Position numbers and translations under genes: made by a program. From positions 1-54,338 of the forward strand of contig NZ_JALIGC010000027.1 in the NCBI RefSeq assembly GCF_024764775.1: a stretch of DNA of 54,338 bases. Reading direction: 5' to 3'. Positions 1-7,687 of this stretch are shown here, in pieces. Numbering within the stretch: position 1 is the first letter of the stretch; every line of letters starts with the position of its first letter. The notes beneath the pieces were generated by a model, which searched no databases, was not told the origin of the DNA, and saw nothing but the letters and a program-made list of their open reading frames with translations. Origin of the DNA: Scandinavium manionii. Lineage in GTDB: Bacteria; Pseudomonadota; Gammaproteobacteria; Enterobacterales; Enterobacteriaceae.

Positions 1-87
1 AAGAATCCATGTCACTTTGAGTGCCCACACAGATTGTCTGATAAATTGTTAAAGAGCAGTGAGTTACGCGCTTTCGCTTGCTAACTC
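1..87 (-). promoter_or_regulatory. rRNA operon leader with antitermination boxB/boxA
   Basis: Read on the minus strand this is the start of an rrn leader. A boxB-type hairpin (arms GAGTTA/TAACTC, 61-87) is followed by boxA TGCTCTTTAACA (47-58) and by the conserved stretch that precedes mature 16S RNA. These sites load the Nus antitermination complex in enteric rrn operons. The 16S gene itself lies beyond the left edge. In E. coli an rRNA operon (rrnG) also lies directly downstream of clpB, so the layout is ancestral. Confidence 0.9.
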
Positions 88-97
88 GAGGTCCCGT

Positions 98-125
98 ATA
101 ATACGTTTTCCTCATTCAGAGTCAA
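98..125 (-). promoter_or_regulatory. rrn P2 promoter
   Basis: Minus-strand -35 TTGACT (120-125), a 16-base spacer and -10 TATTAT (98-103), about 10 bases upstream of the boxB hairpin. Sequence and place match the constitutive, weaker P2 promoter of enteric rRNA operons. Confidence 0.88.
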
Positions 126-217
126 GCGTTTATTTTCGCTTTTCTCTGCCAGGATTTCCTGAGAAACCTTTCTGACCCGGCGGCTAGCGTGCCGTTGTCC
201 CGTGTCAGTGGAGGCGC

Positions 218-245
218 ATTATAGGGAGTTCTGACGAGACGGCAA
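218..245 (-). promoter_or_regulatory. rrn P1 promoter
   Basis: Minus-strand -35 TTGCCG (240-245), the 16-base spacer typical of rrn P1, -10 TATAAT (218-223) and a GC-rich discriminator (GCGCC). An A/T-rich stretch lies upstream of the -35 (about 246-265 on the plus strand), as expected for an UP element. This is the growth-rate and ppGpp-controlled promoter type. Confidence 0.88.
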
Positions 246-328
246 GTATAAATTTGAAAAAAACCTTCAACCGCTCGATATTCATACAAACAATGTGTCA
301 GACGGTAATATTCGCCTGGTTTTTAAAC

Positions 329-356
329 AAAAACGAGCCCCTGAGGGCCCGTTTTT
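329..356 (-). terminator. clpB rho-independent terminator
   Basis: The arms (AAAAACGGGCCC and GGGCTCGTTTTT on the minus strand) are nearly perfect around a 4-base loop and end in a T-run, just after the clpB stop codon. The hairpin insulates clpB from the rrn promoters beyond. Confidence 0.85.
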
Positions 357-369
357 GCATTTATGTGAC

Positions 370-2499
370 TTACTGCACTGCCACAATATGGCCGTCTTTG
401 ACTTTCAGCAGGATAGTTTTCCCAGGAATCAGCTCTCCAGATAGGATTTGCTGCGCCAGGGGGTTTTCAATCTGCTGCTGGATAGCGCGTTTCAATGGCC
501 GTGCACCATAAACCGGGTCATAGCCGTTGGCACTCAGCAGCGCCAGCGCATCATCTTCTATATGTACGTCGTACCCGCGCTCTTCGAGACGATGGTAAAG
601 ACGCTGCAACTGGATCTTCGCAATCGATGCAATGTGTTTCTCACCCAGTGGATGGAAAACCACCACTTCATCAATACGGTTGATGAATTCCGGACGGAAA
701 TTGTGGCTAACCACATCCAACACCAGATCTTTCATGTGACTGTAATCCAGCTCGCCGAAACGTTCCTGAATCAAGTCGGAGCCCAGGTTCGACGTCATGA
801 TGACCACGGTATTGCGGAAATCAACCGTTCTCCCCTGCCCGTCCGTCAGTCGTCCATCATCCAGCACCTGAAGGAGAATATTGAACACATCAGGATGCGC
901 TTTCTCGACTTCATCCAGCAGGATGACAGAATAAGGACGACGGCGAACCGCTTCGGTCAGATAGCCACCTTCTTCATAGCCAACATATCCTGGAGGCGCA
1001 CCGACCAGACGCGAGACGGAGTGTTTCTCCATAAACTCGGACATATCGATACGCACCATCGCATCGTCGCTGTCGAACATAAAGTTAGCCAGCGCTTTGC
1101 AGAGCTCGGTTTTACCCACACCGGTCGGCCCAAGGAACAGGAACGAACCAATCGGGCGATTCGGATCAGACAAGCCAGCCCGACTACGACGAATAGCATT
1201 GGAAACGGCTTCCACCGCTTCGTTCTGACCAATCACCCGGCTGTGCAACTCCTGCTCCATACGCAGCAGCTTGTCACGCTCGCCTTCCAGCATTCTCGCC
1301 ACCGGGATCCCGGTCCAACGCGCCAGCACATCGGCAATCTCTACGTCGGTAACGCGGTTACGCAGCAGACGCATTGTTTTGCCTTCAGACTGCTCGGCAA
1401 TCGCCAGCTGTTTTTCCAGCTCCGGAATTTTGCCGTACTGCAATTCAGACATCCGCGCTAAATCACCGACGCGGCGAGCCTGTTCAATCGCAATCTTCGC
1501 CTGCTCGAGTTCAGACTTGATGGTCTGCGTCCCGGACAGAGACGCTTTTTCCGCTTTCCATTCTTCTTCCAGTTCTGAATATTGGCGTTCTTTATCGTCC
1601 AGCTCTTCGTTGAGCATATCCAGACGTTTCAGGCTGGCTTCGTCAGACTCTTTCTTCAAAGCCTGCTGTTCCAGCTTGAGCTGGATGATGCGGCGTTCAA
1701 GTCGGTCGAGCTCTTCCGGTTTAGAGTCAATCTCCATCCGGATACTGGATGCCGCTTCATCGATAAGGTCGATGGCTTTATCCGGCAACTGTCGGTCGGC
1801 AATATAGCGGTGCGACAAAGTTGCGGCCGCCACAATCGCCGGGTCCGTAATTTGCACATGGTGGTGCAATTCATAACGCTCTTTCAGACCACGTAAAATC
1901 GCGATGGTGTCTTCTACTGTCGGCTCAGCCACGAACACTTTTTGGAATCGACGCTCAAGCGCAGCGTCCTTCTCTATATATTGACGATATTCATCAAGCG
2001 TTGTGGCCCCGACGCAGTGCAGTTCACCACGCGCCAATGCGGGTTTCAGCATGTTGCCGGCATCCATTGCACCGTCAGCTTTACCGGCACCAACCATGGT
2101 GTGCAGCTCATCAATAAACAGGATGACGTTGCCTTCCTGTTTTGAGAGATCGTTCAGTACGCCTTTCAGACGCTCTTCGAACTCACCGCGGTATTTCGCC
2201 CCGGCCACCAGCGCGCCCATATCCAGCGCCAGTACCCGACGGCCTTTCAGCCCTTCCGGTACTTCGCCGTTAACAATACGCTGAGCCAACCCTTCGACGA
2301 TCGCGGTTTTACCCACCCCAGGCTCACCGATCAGAACCGGGTTATTTTTGGTTCGACGCTGCAAGACCTGAATGGTACGGCGGATCTCTTCGTCACGGCC
2401 AATGACCGGATCAAGTTTGCCCTGTTCGGCTCGCTCGGTGAGATCAAGGGTATATTTCTTTAATGCCTGACGCTGATCTTCAGCACCCTGGTCATTCAC
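370..2499 (-). CDS. clpB: ClpB short form (internal GTG start)
   Basis: Within clpB an in-frame GTG (2497-2499, Val149) is preceded by a strong Shine-Dalgarno GGAGGT (2506-2511 on the plus strand) with 6 bases between. Starting there gives a 709-residue protein without the N-terminal domain. E. coli makes such a form (ClpB-95 class) from the equivalent codon, and mixed hexamers of both forms are known there. Presence here rests on conservation of the site; expression is inferred. Confidence 0.75.
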   Translation of the reverse strand: MNDQGAEDQRQALKKYTLDLTERAEQGKLDPVIGRDEEIRRTIQVLQRRTKNNPVLIGEPGVGKTAIVEGLAQRIVNGEVPEGLKGRRVLALDMGALVAGAKYRGEFEERLKGVLNDLSKQEGNVILFIDELHTMVGAGKADGAMDAGNMLKPALARGELHCVGATTLDEYRQYIEKDAALERRFQKVFVAEPTVEDTIAILRGLKERYELHHHVQITDPAIVAAATLSHRYIADRQLPDKAIDLIDEAASSIRMEIDSKPEELDRLERRIIQLKLEQQALKKESDEASLKRLDMLNEELDDKERQYSELEEEWKAEKASLSGTQTIKSELEQAKIAIEQARRVGDLARMSELQYGKIPELEKQLAIAEQSEGKTMRLLRNRVTDVEIADVLARWTGIPVARMLEGERDKLLRMEQELHSRVIGQNEAVEAVSNAIRRSRAGLSDPNRPIGSFLFLGPTGVGKTELCKALANFMFDSDDAMVRIDMSEFMEKHSVSRLVGAPPGYVGYEEGGYLTEAVRRRPYSVILLDEVEKAHPDVFNILLQVLDDGRLTDGQGRTVDFRNTVVIMTSNLGSDLIQERFGELDYSHMKDLVLDVVSHNFRPEFINRIDEVVVFHPLGEKHIASIAKIQLQRLYHRLEERGYDVHIEDDALALLSANGYDPVYGARPLKRAIQQQIENPLAQQILSGELIPGKTILLKVKDGHIVAVQ

Positions 2500-2943
2500 G
2501 TTTTCACCTCCACGCATTTGTTCAATCGCCTGCGTCACATTGGCGGTTGTTGCTCCGGCGGTTTTTAGCAGGTCGGCAAGCGTGCCACGTGATTCAAGCG
2601 CCGCCAGAACAAACAGCTCTGACGAGATAAAGTTGTCATTTCGTTTTTGCGCCAGCTTGTCGCAAAGATTCAGTACACGGACCAGATCCTGAGACGGCTG
2701 AACGTCACCGCCGGTGCCTTCCACTTGCGGTAAACGGCTCAATGCCTGATCGATAGCCGTGCGTAACTGCCCGGCATTAATGCCAGCTGAAGTTAATAAA
2801 GGTCGTACCGAACCGCCTTCCTGATTCAGAAGTGCGCTCATGAGATGAAGAGGTTCGATGAATTGGTTATCGTGCCCTAATGCAAGAGATTGGGCATCGG
2901 CGAGTGCAAGCTGGAATTTATTGGTAAGACGATCCAGACGCAT
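370..2943 (-). CDS. clpB: ClpB disaggregase (Hsp100 AAA+ chaperone)
   Basis: This 857-residue cytoplasmic hexameric ATPase rescues aggregated proteins together with DnaK/DnaJ/GrpE. The N-terminal substrate domain (about 1-145) is followed by AAA-1 with Walker A GEPGVGKT, the coiled-coil middle domain rich in Glu/Lys/Arg, and AAA-2 with Walker A GPTGVGKT and Walker B VILLDE. The length equals the E. coli protein. The start MRLDRL at 2943 was preferred over an in-frame ATG four codons upstream, because GGGAGGA lies just before it and it matches the family N-terminus. It is a single-gene unit between a sigma-32 promoter and its own terminator. An internal GTG start gives a short form. Confidence 0.98.
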   Translation of the reverse strand: MRLDRLTNKFQLALADAQSLALGHDNQFIEPLHLMSALLNQEGGSVRPLLTSAGINAGQLRTAIDQALSRLPQVEGTGGDVQPSQDLVRVLNLCDKLAQKRNDNFISSELFVLAALESRGTLADLLKTAGATTANVTQAIEQMRGGENVNDQGAEDQRQALKKYTLDLTERAEQGKLDPVIGRDEEIRRTIQVLQRRTKNNPVLIGEPGVGKTAIVEGLAQRIVNGEVPEGLKGRRVLALDMGALVAGAKYRGEFEERLKGVLNDLSKQEGNVILFIDELHTMVGAGKADGAMDAGNMLKPALARGELHCVGATTLDEYRQYIEKDAALERRFQKVFVAEPTVEDTIAILRGLKERYELHHHVQITDPAIVAAATLSHRYIADRQLPDKAIDLIDEAASSIRMEIDSKPEELDRLERRIIQLKLEQQALKKESDEASLKRLDMLNEELDDKERQYSELEEEWKAEKASLSGTQTIKSELEQAKIAIEQARRVGDLARMSELQYGKIPELEKQLAIAEQSEGKTMRLLRNRVTDVEIADVLARWTGIPVARMLEGERDKLLRMEQELHSRVIGQNEAVEAVSNAIRRSRAGLSDPNRPIGSFLFLGPTGVGKTELCKALANFMFDSDDAMVRIDMSEFMEKHSVSRLVGAPPGYVGYEEGGYLTEAVRRRPYSVILLDEVEKAHPDVFNILLQVLDDGRLTDGQGRTVDFRNTVVIMTSNLGSDLIQERFGELDYSHMKDLVLDVVSHNFRPEFINRIDEVVVFHPLGEKHIASIAKIQLQRLYHRLEERGYDVHIEDDALALLSANGYDPVYGARPLKRAIQQQIENPLAQQILSGELIPGKTILLKVKDGHIVAVQ

Positions 2944-2981
2944 AATTCCTCCCATAACAGGTCAATTTTGCTACTGGAGAT

Positions 2982-3011
2982 TAAATGAGGTCATCCCTCA
3001 ATTATTCAAGG
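2982..3011 (-). promoter_or_regulatory. sigma-32 heat-shock promoter of clpB
   Basis: Minus-strand CCTTGAAT (-35 region), 13 bases, then CCTCATTTA (-10 region), about 40 bases before the clpB start. The pattern follows the sigma-32 consensus CTTGAAA-N13-15-CCCCATNT and the E. coli clpB promoter as recalled. Confidence 0.8.
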
Positions 3012-3071
3012 TTAGAGACCTGGACAATGTGAAAAATATGTCAGCCTTCTGGATCGTCTTGATTCTTTAGG

Positions 3072-3803
3072 TTATATCAGCCAAATGAAACTTGCCATAC
3101 GACCGGTGGTCCGATCGCGTCGATAAGAGAAAAAATCATCCTTTTCGCTTAGCGTACAGCGTTCACCGCCGAACACCTGAGTCACGCCGAGATTTGCCAG
3201 GCGCTGACGGGCTAACTGATAGATATCGGCGAAATATTTCTCGCCATCAGGGCGGAAAGCGTTATCAGCTTTCGCATCTTTATCCATGAATGCTTCACGG
3301 ACTTCCGGACCCACTTCAAATGCCTGCGGACCAATTGCAGGCCCAAGCCAGGCGAGAATGTTTTCCGGCTTATCCTGAAATTGTGCGACAGTTTGCTCAA
3401 GCACGCCATCACATAAGCCACGCCAACCCGCATGGGCGGCAGCCACTTCAGTGCCCACCTGATTACAAAACAGCACCGGAAGACAGTCGGCAGTCATCAC
3501 CGCACAGACCAGACCCGGTTTGTTGCTGTAAGACGCGTCGGCACGTTTGGAATCGTACTCACCACCGGTCAGCGTTAGTACTGCATTACCGTGGACCTGC
3601 TCAAGCCAGACCGGTCGCGAAGGAAACGCGGCCGCTTCGTAAAAGCGACGACGGTTCTCTTCAACGTGCTCCGGATTATCGCCACAGTGGGCACCGAGAT
3701 TAAGAGAATCCCAGGGAGACGTACTCACACCACCCACTCGCGTTGAGCTACATGCTCCGACGCCCAAAGGCATCGGCCACTGTGGAACAATAATCTTGGT
3801 CAT
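3072..3803 (-). CDS. pgeF: PgeF/YfiH, LACC1-family peptidoglycan editing factor
   Basis: This 243-residue protein belongs to the multicopper polyphenol oxidase/LACC1 family. The family has a buried metal site, seen here as His71 (EQVHG), Cys107 (TADCLP) and His124 (AAAHAGW). In E. coli YfiH is reported to remove wrongly built UDP-MurNAc-L-Ser precursors, and relatives act on purine nucleosides, so the exact substrate is not settled by sequence. The length equals E. coli YfiH. The start overlaps the rluD stop by 4 bases, indicating a translationally coupled rluD-pgeF operon. Confidence 0.93.
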   Translation of the reverse strand: MTKIIVPQWPMPLGVGACSSTRVGGVSTSPWDSLNLGAHCGDNPEHVEENRRRFYEAAAFPSRPVWLEQVHGNAVLTLTGGEYDSKRADASYSNKPGLVCAVMTADCLPVLFCNQVGTEVAAAHAGWRGLCDGVLEQTVAQFQDKPENILAWLGPAIGPQAFEVGPEVREAFMDKDAKADNAFRPDGEKYFADIYQLARQRLANLGVTQVFGGERCTLSEKDDFFSYRRDRTTGRMASFIWLI

Positions 3804-4780
3804 AACCAGGCGACGTCGTCCTTGTGTTCTTCAAAATCAGCGCGCATAGCGGCAATGAGATCAACCATATCCTGTGGAATTGGCGCATGCCATTCCATCT
3901 CGATGCCAGTAATCGGATGGTAGAGACGGAGCATGGTTGCATGCAGCGCTTGACGATCGAATTTACGCAGTTCGGTGATGAAGGCTTCTGACGCCCCTTT
4001 CGGTGGACGAGGACGACCACCGTAAAGCTGATCGCCCACCAGCGGATGGGTGATGTGCGACATGTGCACACGAATCTGGTGCGTGCGCCCCGTTTCCAGA
4101 CGCAGACGCAGACGCGTGTGAATACGGAAATGCTCCATAATGCGGTAATGCGTCACCGCCGGCTTCCCCATTGGATGAACGGACATGTGGGTACGCTTAG
4201 TCGGATGGCGACTTATCGGTTCTTCCACCGTTCCGCCCGACGTCATGTGACCAATTGCGACGGCCTCATATTCACGGGTAATTTCACGCAGCTGCAGCGA
4301 TTCCACCAGACGCGTTTGCGCTGGAACGGTTTTAGCAACAACCATCAGACCGGTGGTGTCTTTATCCAGACGATGGACAATACCCGCACGTGGAACATCG
4401 ACAATCGGCGGATAATAGTGCAGCAGCGCATTAAGAATAGTCCCGTCTGGGTTACCCGCGCCCGGGTGCACGACTAGACCGCGCGGTTTGTTGATAACAA
4501 GAATGTCGTCATCTTCATAGACGATGGTCAGCGGGATATCCTGTGGCTCGAACCGCGCTTCTTCTTCGATTTCAGCGTTGATGGCGACATGTTCTCCCCC
4601 CAACACTTTCTCCTTCGGCGTGCTACAAATGACGCCATTAACCAGCACTCGCTGGTCAAGAATCCATTCTTTTATGCGTGAACGTGAATAATCCGGGAAC
4701 ATTTCGGCCAAAGCCTGATCTAAGCGTTGACCGAGTTGTTTTTCGGATACCGTTGCGGTGAGTTGTACTTGTTGTGCCAT
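3800..4780 (-). CDS. rluD: 23S rRNA pseudouridine(1911/1915/1917) synthase RluD
   Basis: This 326-residue RluA-family enzyme converts uridines in helix 69 of 23S rRNA, at the subunit interface, to pseudouridine. An S4-type RNA-binding domain lies at about 18-75. The catalytic domain carries HRLDKDTTG with the nucleophile Asp139, the same number as in E. coli, and the GRTHQIRVH motif follows. It is the first gene of the rluD-pgeF unit and divergent from bamD. A probable sigma-E promoter for bamD lies inside its 5' coding region. Confidence 0.97.
   Translation of the reverse strand: MAQQVQLTATVSEKQLGQRLDQALAEMFPDYSRSRIKEWILDQRVLVNGVICSTPKEKVLGGEHVAINAEIEEEARFEPQDIPLTIVYEDDDILVINKPRGLVVHPGAGNPDGTILNALLHYYPPIVDVPRAGIVHRLDKDTTGLMVVAKTVPAQTRLVESLQLREITREYEAVAIGHMTSGGTVEEPISRHPTKRTHMSVHPMGKPAVTHYRIMEHFRIHTRLRLRLETGRTHQIRVHMSHITHPLVGDQLYGGRPRPPKGASEAFITELRKFDRQALHATMLRLYHPITGIEMEWHAPIPQDMVDLIAAMRADFEEHKDDVAWL
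4696..4723 (+). promoter_or_regulatory. Probable sigma-E promoter for bamD, inside rluD
   Basis: GGAACAT (4696-4702), 16 bases, TCTAA (4719-4723) matches the sigma-E pattern GGAACTT-N16-TCTGA and points towards bamD, whose start is about 190 bases on. bamD belongs to the envelope-stress regulon in E. coli. A sigma-70-like -10 (TATAAT) also lies in the intergenic gap near 4823. Confidence 0.5.
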
Positions 4781-4911
4781 AAACAGCTTCTTCGTTTAAC
4801 GTTGGGTTTTACGGCTTCGCCGTATAATATAGTGTGCTATTGTAGCTGGTCTTAATCGGGAGCAGGAATGATAATCTCCCGCATAAACATTCTGAGGAAA
4901 GTCAAAACGTC

Positions 4912-5655
4912 ATGACGCGCATGAAATACCTGGTGGCCCTTGCCACACTCAGCCTGGCTTTGGCGGGTTGTTCCGGTTCAAAGGAAGAGGTGCCTGATAG
5001 CCCGCCAAATGAAATCTACGCGACTGCTCAACAAAAGTTGCAGGACGGTAACTGGAAACAGGCGATAACGCAACTGGAAGCGTTGGATAACCGCTATCCA
5101 TTCGGCCCGTATTCTCAGCAGGTTCAGCTCGACCTGATTTATGCGTACTACAAAAACGCCGATCTGCCGTTGGCTCAGGCTGCCATCGACCGCTTCATGC
5201 GTCTTAACCCGACTCATCCGAATATCGACTACGTCATCTATATGCGTGGCCTGACCAACATGGCTCTGGATGACAGCGCCCTACAGGGCTTCTTTGGCGT
5301 TGACCGTTCTGACCGCGATCCGCAGCACGCCCGTGACGCATTCAATGACTTCTCCAAGCTGGTCCGTGGTTACCCGCAGAGCCAGTACGCGTCCGATGGC
5401 TACAAGCGCATGGTATTCCTGAAAGACCGTCTGGCTAAGTATGAACTGTCGGTTGTGGATTACTACACCGATCGTGGTGCATGGGTCGCCGTTGTGAACC
5501 GCGTTGAAGGCATGCTCCGCGATTTCCCAGACACGCAGGCTACTCGCGATGCGCTGCCTAAGATGGAAAAAGCCTACCGCGAAATGCAGATGAACGTGCA
5601 GGCCGACAAAGTGGCTAAAATCATTGCCGCCAATGGCGACAAGACCAGCAGCTGA
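4912..5655 (+). CDS. bamD: BamD, outer-membrane protein assembly lipoprotein
   Basis: BamD is the essential lipoprotein of the BAM complex, which folds beta-barrel proteins into the outer membrane; it sits on the periplasmic face and contacts BamA, BamC and BamE. The 247-residue product has a lipoprotein signal with lipobox LAGC (Cys20), then tetratricopeptide-type helical repeats beginning around residue 33. It is two residues longer than E. coli BamD as recalled, the difference being at the C-terminus. A GAGGAAAG ribosome site precedes the start. A second possible ATG lies three codons in; the upstream one matches the family. Confidence 0.97.
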   Translation: MTRMKYLVALATLSLALAGCSGSKEEVPDSPPNEIYATAQQKLQDGNWKQAITQLEALDNRYPFGPYSQQVQLDLIYAYYKNADLPLAQAAIDRFMRLNPTHPNIDYVIYMRGLTNMALDDSALQGFFGVDRSDRDPQHARDAFNDFSKLVRGYPQSQYASDGYKRMVFLKDRLAKYELSVVDYYTDRGAWVAVVNRVEGMLRDFPDTQATRDALPKMEKAYREMQMNVQADKVAKIIAANGDKTSS

Positions 5656-5668
5656 TTTTCCTGATAAC

Positions 5669-5700
5669 AAAAAAGGCAGCCCAAAAGGCTGCCTTTTTTT
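5669..5700 (+). terminator. bamD terminator
   Basis: AAAAGGCAGCC, a short A-rich loop, then GGCTGCC followed by seven T, 14 bases after the bamD stop. Confidence 0.9.
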
Positions 5701-5842
5701 ATGCAATTCGTGAGGACGCTGAACCGGTTTAGCTCATAGTCATCCCATCAACTATGGCCCTCTTTTCCCCATTCCTCAAGTATTAAATCCCCTGTTCCTG
5801 TCCTGCCTCACAAATTACGCTGACTGACAAAAAGTGACAAAA

Positions 5843-5864
5843 TAACGCGATCTATATCACACAT
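5843..5864 (+). promoter_or_regulatory. CRP site of a class II raiA promoter
   Basis: CGCGA-TCTATA-TCACA (5846-5861) matches the CRP pattern TGTGA-N6-TCACA with a perfect right half. Its centre (5853.5) is about 41.5 bases before the start expected from the -10 hexamer TATGCT (5882-5887). That is the spacing of a class II CRP-activated promoter lacking a good -35. raiA is reported to be cAMP-CRP activated in E. coli, so the reading is consistent. Confidence 0.6.
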
Positions 5865-5924
5865 TTTGACATTGAGAACGGTATGCTGGAATCACCAAGA
5901 CGGGAAAGACAAGAGGTAAAATTT

Positions 5925-6257
5925 ATGACAATGAACATTACCAGTAAACAAATGGATATTACTCCGGCCATCCGCCAGCATGTCGCAGACCGTCTCACCA
6001 AACTTGAAAAATGGCAAACTCATCTGATAAACCCCCATATTGTTCTGTCTAAGGAACCGCAGGGCTTTGTTGCCGATGCAACCATGAACACGCCAAATGG
6101 CCATCTGGTTGCCAGCGCACGTCACGAAGATATGTACACTGCCATTAATGAATTGATCAACAAGCTGGAAAGGCAGCTCAATAAAGTGCAACACAAAGGG
6201 GAAGCACGTCGCGCCAATGCATCGGTGAAAGACGTCAACTTCGTTGAACAAGAGTAA
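5925..6257 (+). CDS. raiA: Ribosome-associated inhibitor RaiA (YfiA)
   Basis: This 110-residue cold-shock and stationary-phase factor binds the 30S decoding region, blocks translation and opposes 100S dimer formation (short HPF family). The N-terminus MTMNITSKQ and the basic helix with INELINKLERQLNK match E. coli RaiA; the acidic C-terminal tail is slightly shorter here (ends FVEQE). An in-frame ATG at 5883 would add 14 residues. It is rejected because it overlaps the promoter -10 and because AGAGGT sits properly before 5925. Confidence 0.96.
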   Translation: MTMNITSKQMDITPAIRQHVADRLTKLEKWQTHLINPHIVLSKEPQGFVADATMNTPNGHLVASARHEDMYTAINELINKLERQLNKVQHKGEARRANASVKDVNFVEQE

Positions 6258-6280
6258 TCCTTATCAACTGTGTTAATCCA

Positions 6281-6305
6281 ACGCGCCTCCGGGCGCGTTT
6301 TTTGT
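6281..6305 (+). terminator. raiA terminator
   Basis: ACGCGCC-TCCG-GGCGCGT followed by a T-run, 23 bases after the raiA stop. Confidence 0.88.
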
Positions 6306-6323
6306 GCCCGACTGTTTTAGCGG

Positions 6324-6353
6324 TTGACAGCATGAAAACAGTACGGTTACTTT
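6324..6353 (+). promoter_or_regulatory. pheLA promoter
   Basis: -35 TTGACA (6324-6329), an 18-base spacer and -10 TACTTT (6348-6353), closely following the E. coli pheA promoter as recalled. It drives the attenuated leader and pheA. Confidence 0.75.
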
Positions 6354-6379
6354 AACTGCGTGCCTCTAAGGAAACCCTG

Positions 6380-6427
6380 ATGAAAATTATCCCGTTCTTC
6401 TTCGCATTCTTTTTTACCTTCCCCTGA
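6380..6427 (+). CDS. pheL: pheA leader peptide PheL
   Basis: This 15-residue peptide reads MKIIPFFFAFFFTFP, with seven Phe codons among the last ten. Ribosome stalling on these codons when charged tRNA-Phe is scarce prevents formation of the downstream terminator and lets pheA be transcribed. It differs from the E. coli peptide (MKHIP...) at one position as recalled. A ribosome site (AAGGAAA) is present. Confidence 0.95.
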   Translation: MKIIPFFFAFFFTFP

Positions 6428-6474
6428 TTGGGAGGCGTTTCGTCGTGTGATAAAGAATGCGAAGACGAACAATA

Positions 6475-6502
6475 AGGCCTCCCACATCGGGGGGCCTTTT
6501 TT
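6475..6502 (+). terminator. pheA attenuator
   Basis: AGGCCTCCC, loop ACAT, then GGGGGGCC followed by a T-run, ending 24 bases before pheA. The segment TTGGGAGGCG just after pheL (6428-6437) can pair with the left arm and act as antiterminator. This is the classical Phe attenuation arrangement. Confidence 0.88.
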
Positions 6503-6526
6503 ATTGATAACAAGAAAGGCGACATT

Positions 6527-7687
6527 ATGACTGCGGAAAACCCGTTACTGGCTCTGCGCGATAAGATAAGCGCACTGGATGAAAAGTTGCTCTCGCTGCT
6601 GGCCGAGCGTCGAGGGCTAGCTGTTGAAGTGGGTAAAGCGAAACTGTTATCCCATCGCCCTGTGCGCGATATCGACCGCGAGCGCGATCTGCTCGAACGC
6701 CTTATTACTCTAGGCCAGACTCATCATCTCGATGCGCACTACATCACCCGTCTGTTTCAGCTGATTATTGAAGATTCCGTGCTGACTCAGCAAGCTTTGC
6801 TTCAGCAGCATCTGAACAAAATTAACCCGCACTCAGCGCGCATCGCATTCCTTGGGCCGAAAGGATCGTATTCCCACCTCGCTGCACGTCAGTACGCTGC
6901 CCGTCATTTTGAGGAGTTTATCGAAAGCGGCTGCGCGAAATTCGCCGACATATTCAATCAGGTCGAAACCGGACAAGCTGACTACGCCGTCGTCCCGATT
7001 GAAAACACCAGCTCCGGCGCCATCAACGACGTCTACGACCTGTTGCAGCACACCAGCCTGTCGATTGTGGGTGAGATGACCATTCCTATCGATCACTGTG
7101 TGCTGGTGTCCGGCACAACCAGTCTCGACAAAATCGAAACCGTATACAGCCATCCACAGCCTTTCCAGCAGTGTAGCCAGTTCCTGAATCGCTATCCGCA
7201 CTGGAAAATTGAGTATACCGAAAGCACGTCAGCGGCAATGGAAAAGGTCGCCGAAGCGAATTCTCCCCACGTGGCAGCACTCGGTAGCGAAGCGGGCGGC
7301 GGGCTGTATGGCTTACAGGTTCTGGAACGCAATCTGGCAAACCAGACGCAAAACATCACCCGCTTCGTGGTCCTGGCCCGTAAAGCGATTAATGTCTCCG
7401 ATCAGGTTCCTGCGAAAACGACCCTGCTGATGGCCACCGGGCAACAAGCCGGTGCGCTGGTAGAAGCACTGCTGGTATTACGTAATCACAATGTGATCAT
7501 GACCAAGCTGGAGTCGCGTCCGATTCACGGTAATCCGTGGGAAGAGATGTTTTATCTGGATGTGCAGGCCAATCTGGAAGCCGATGCAATGCAAAGCGCG
7601 TTGAAGGAGCTGGGTGAAATCACCCGCTCCATGAAAGTGCTGGGCTGCTATCCGAGCGAAACGGTGGTACCGGTTGACCCGGCTTAA
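6527..7687 (+). CDS. pheA: Bifunctional chorismate mutase/prephenate dehydratase
   Basis: PheA catalyses the first two steps from chorismate to phenylalanine. The 386 residues hold an AroQ-type chorismate mutase domain (1 to about 100) with active-site Arg11, Arg28, Lys39, Asp48, Arg51 and Glu52 all present. A prephenate dehydratase domain follows (about 105-285, with NTSSGAINDVYDLL). The C-terminal ACT domain carries the Phe-sensing GALVEAL and KLESRP motifs, so feedback inhibition should be intact. The stop codon overlaps the convergent lactonase gene tail to tail by four bases. Confidence 0.98.
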   Translation: MTAENPLLALRDKISALDEKLLSLLAERRGLAVEVGKAKLLSHRPVRDIDRERDLLERLITLGQTHHLDAHYITRLFQLIIEDSVLTQQALLQQHLNKINPHSARIAFLGPKGSYSHLAARQYAARHFEEFIESGCAKFADIFNQVETGQADYAVVPIENTSSGAINDVYDLLQHTSLSIVGEMTIPIDHCVLVSGTTSLDKIETVYSHPQPFQQCSQFLNRYPHWKIEYTESTSAAMEKVAEANSPHVAALGSEAGGGLYGLQVLERNLANQTQNITRFVVLARKAINVSDQVPAKTTLLMATGQQAGALVEALLVLRNHNVIMTKLESRPIHGNPWEEMFYLDVQANLEADAMQSALKELGEITRSMKVLGCYPSETVVPVDPA

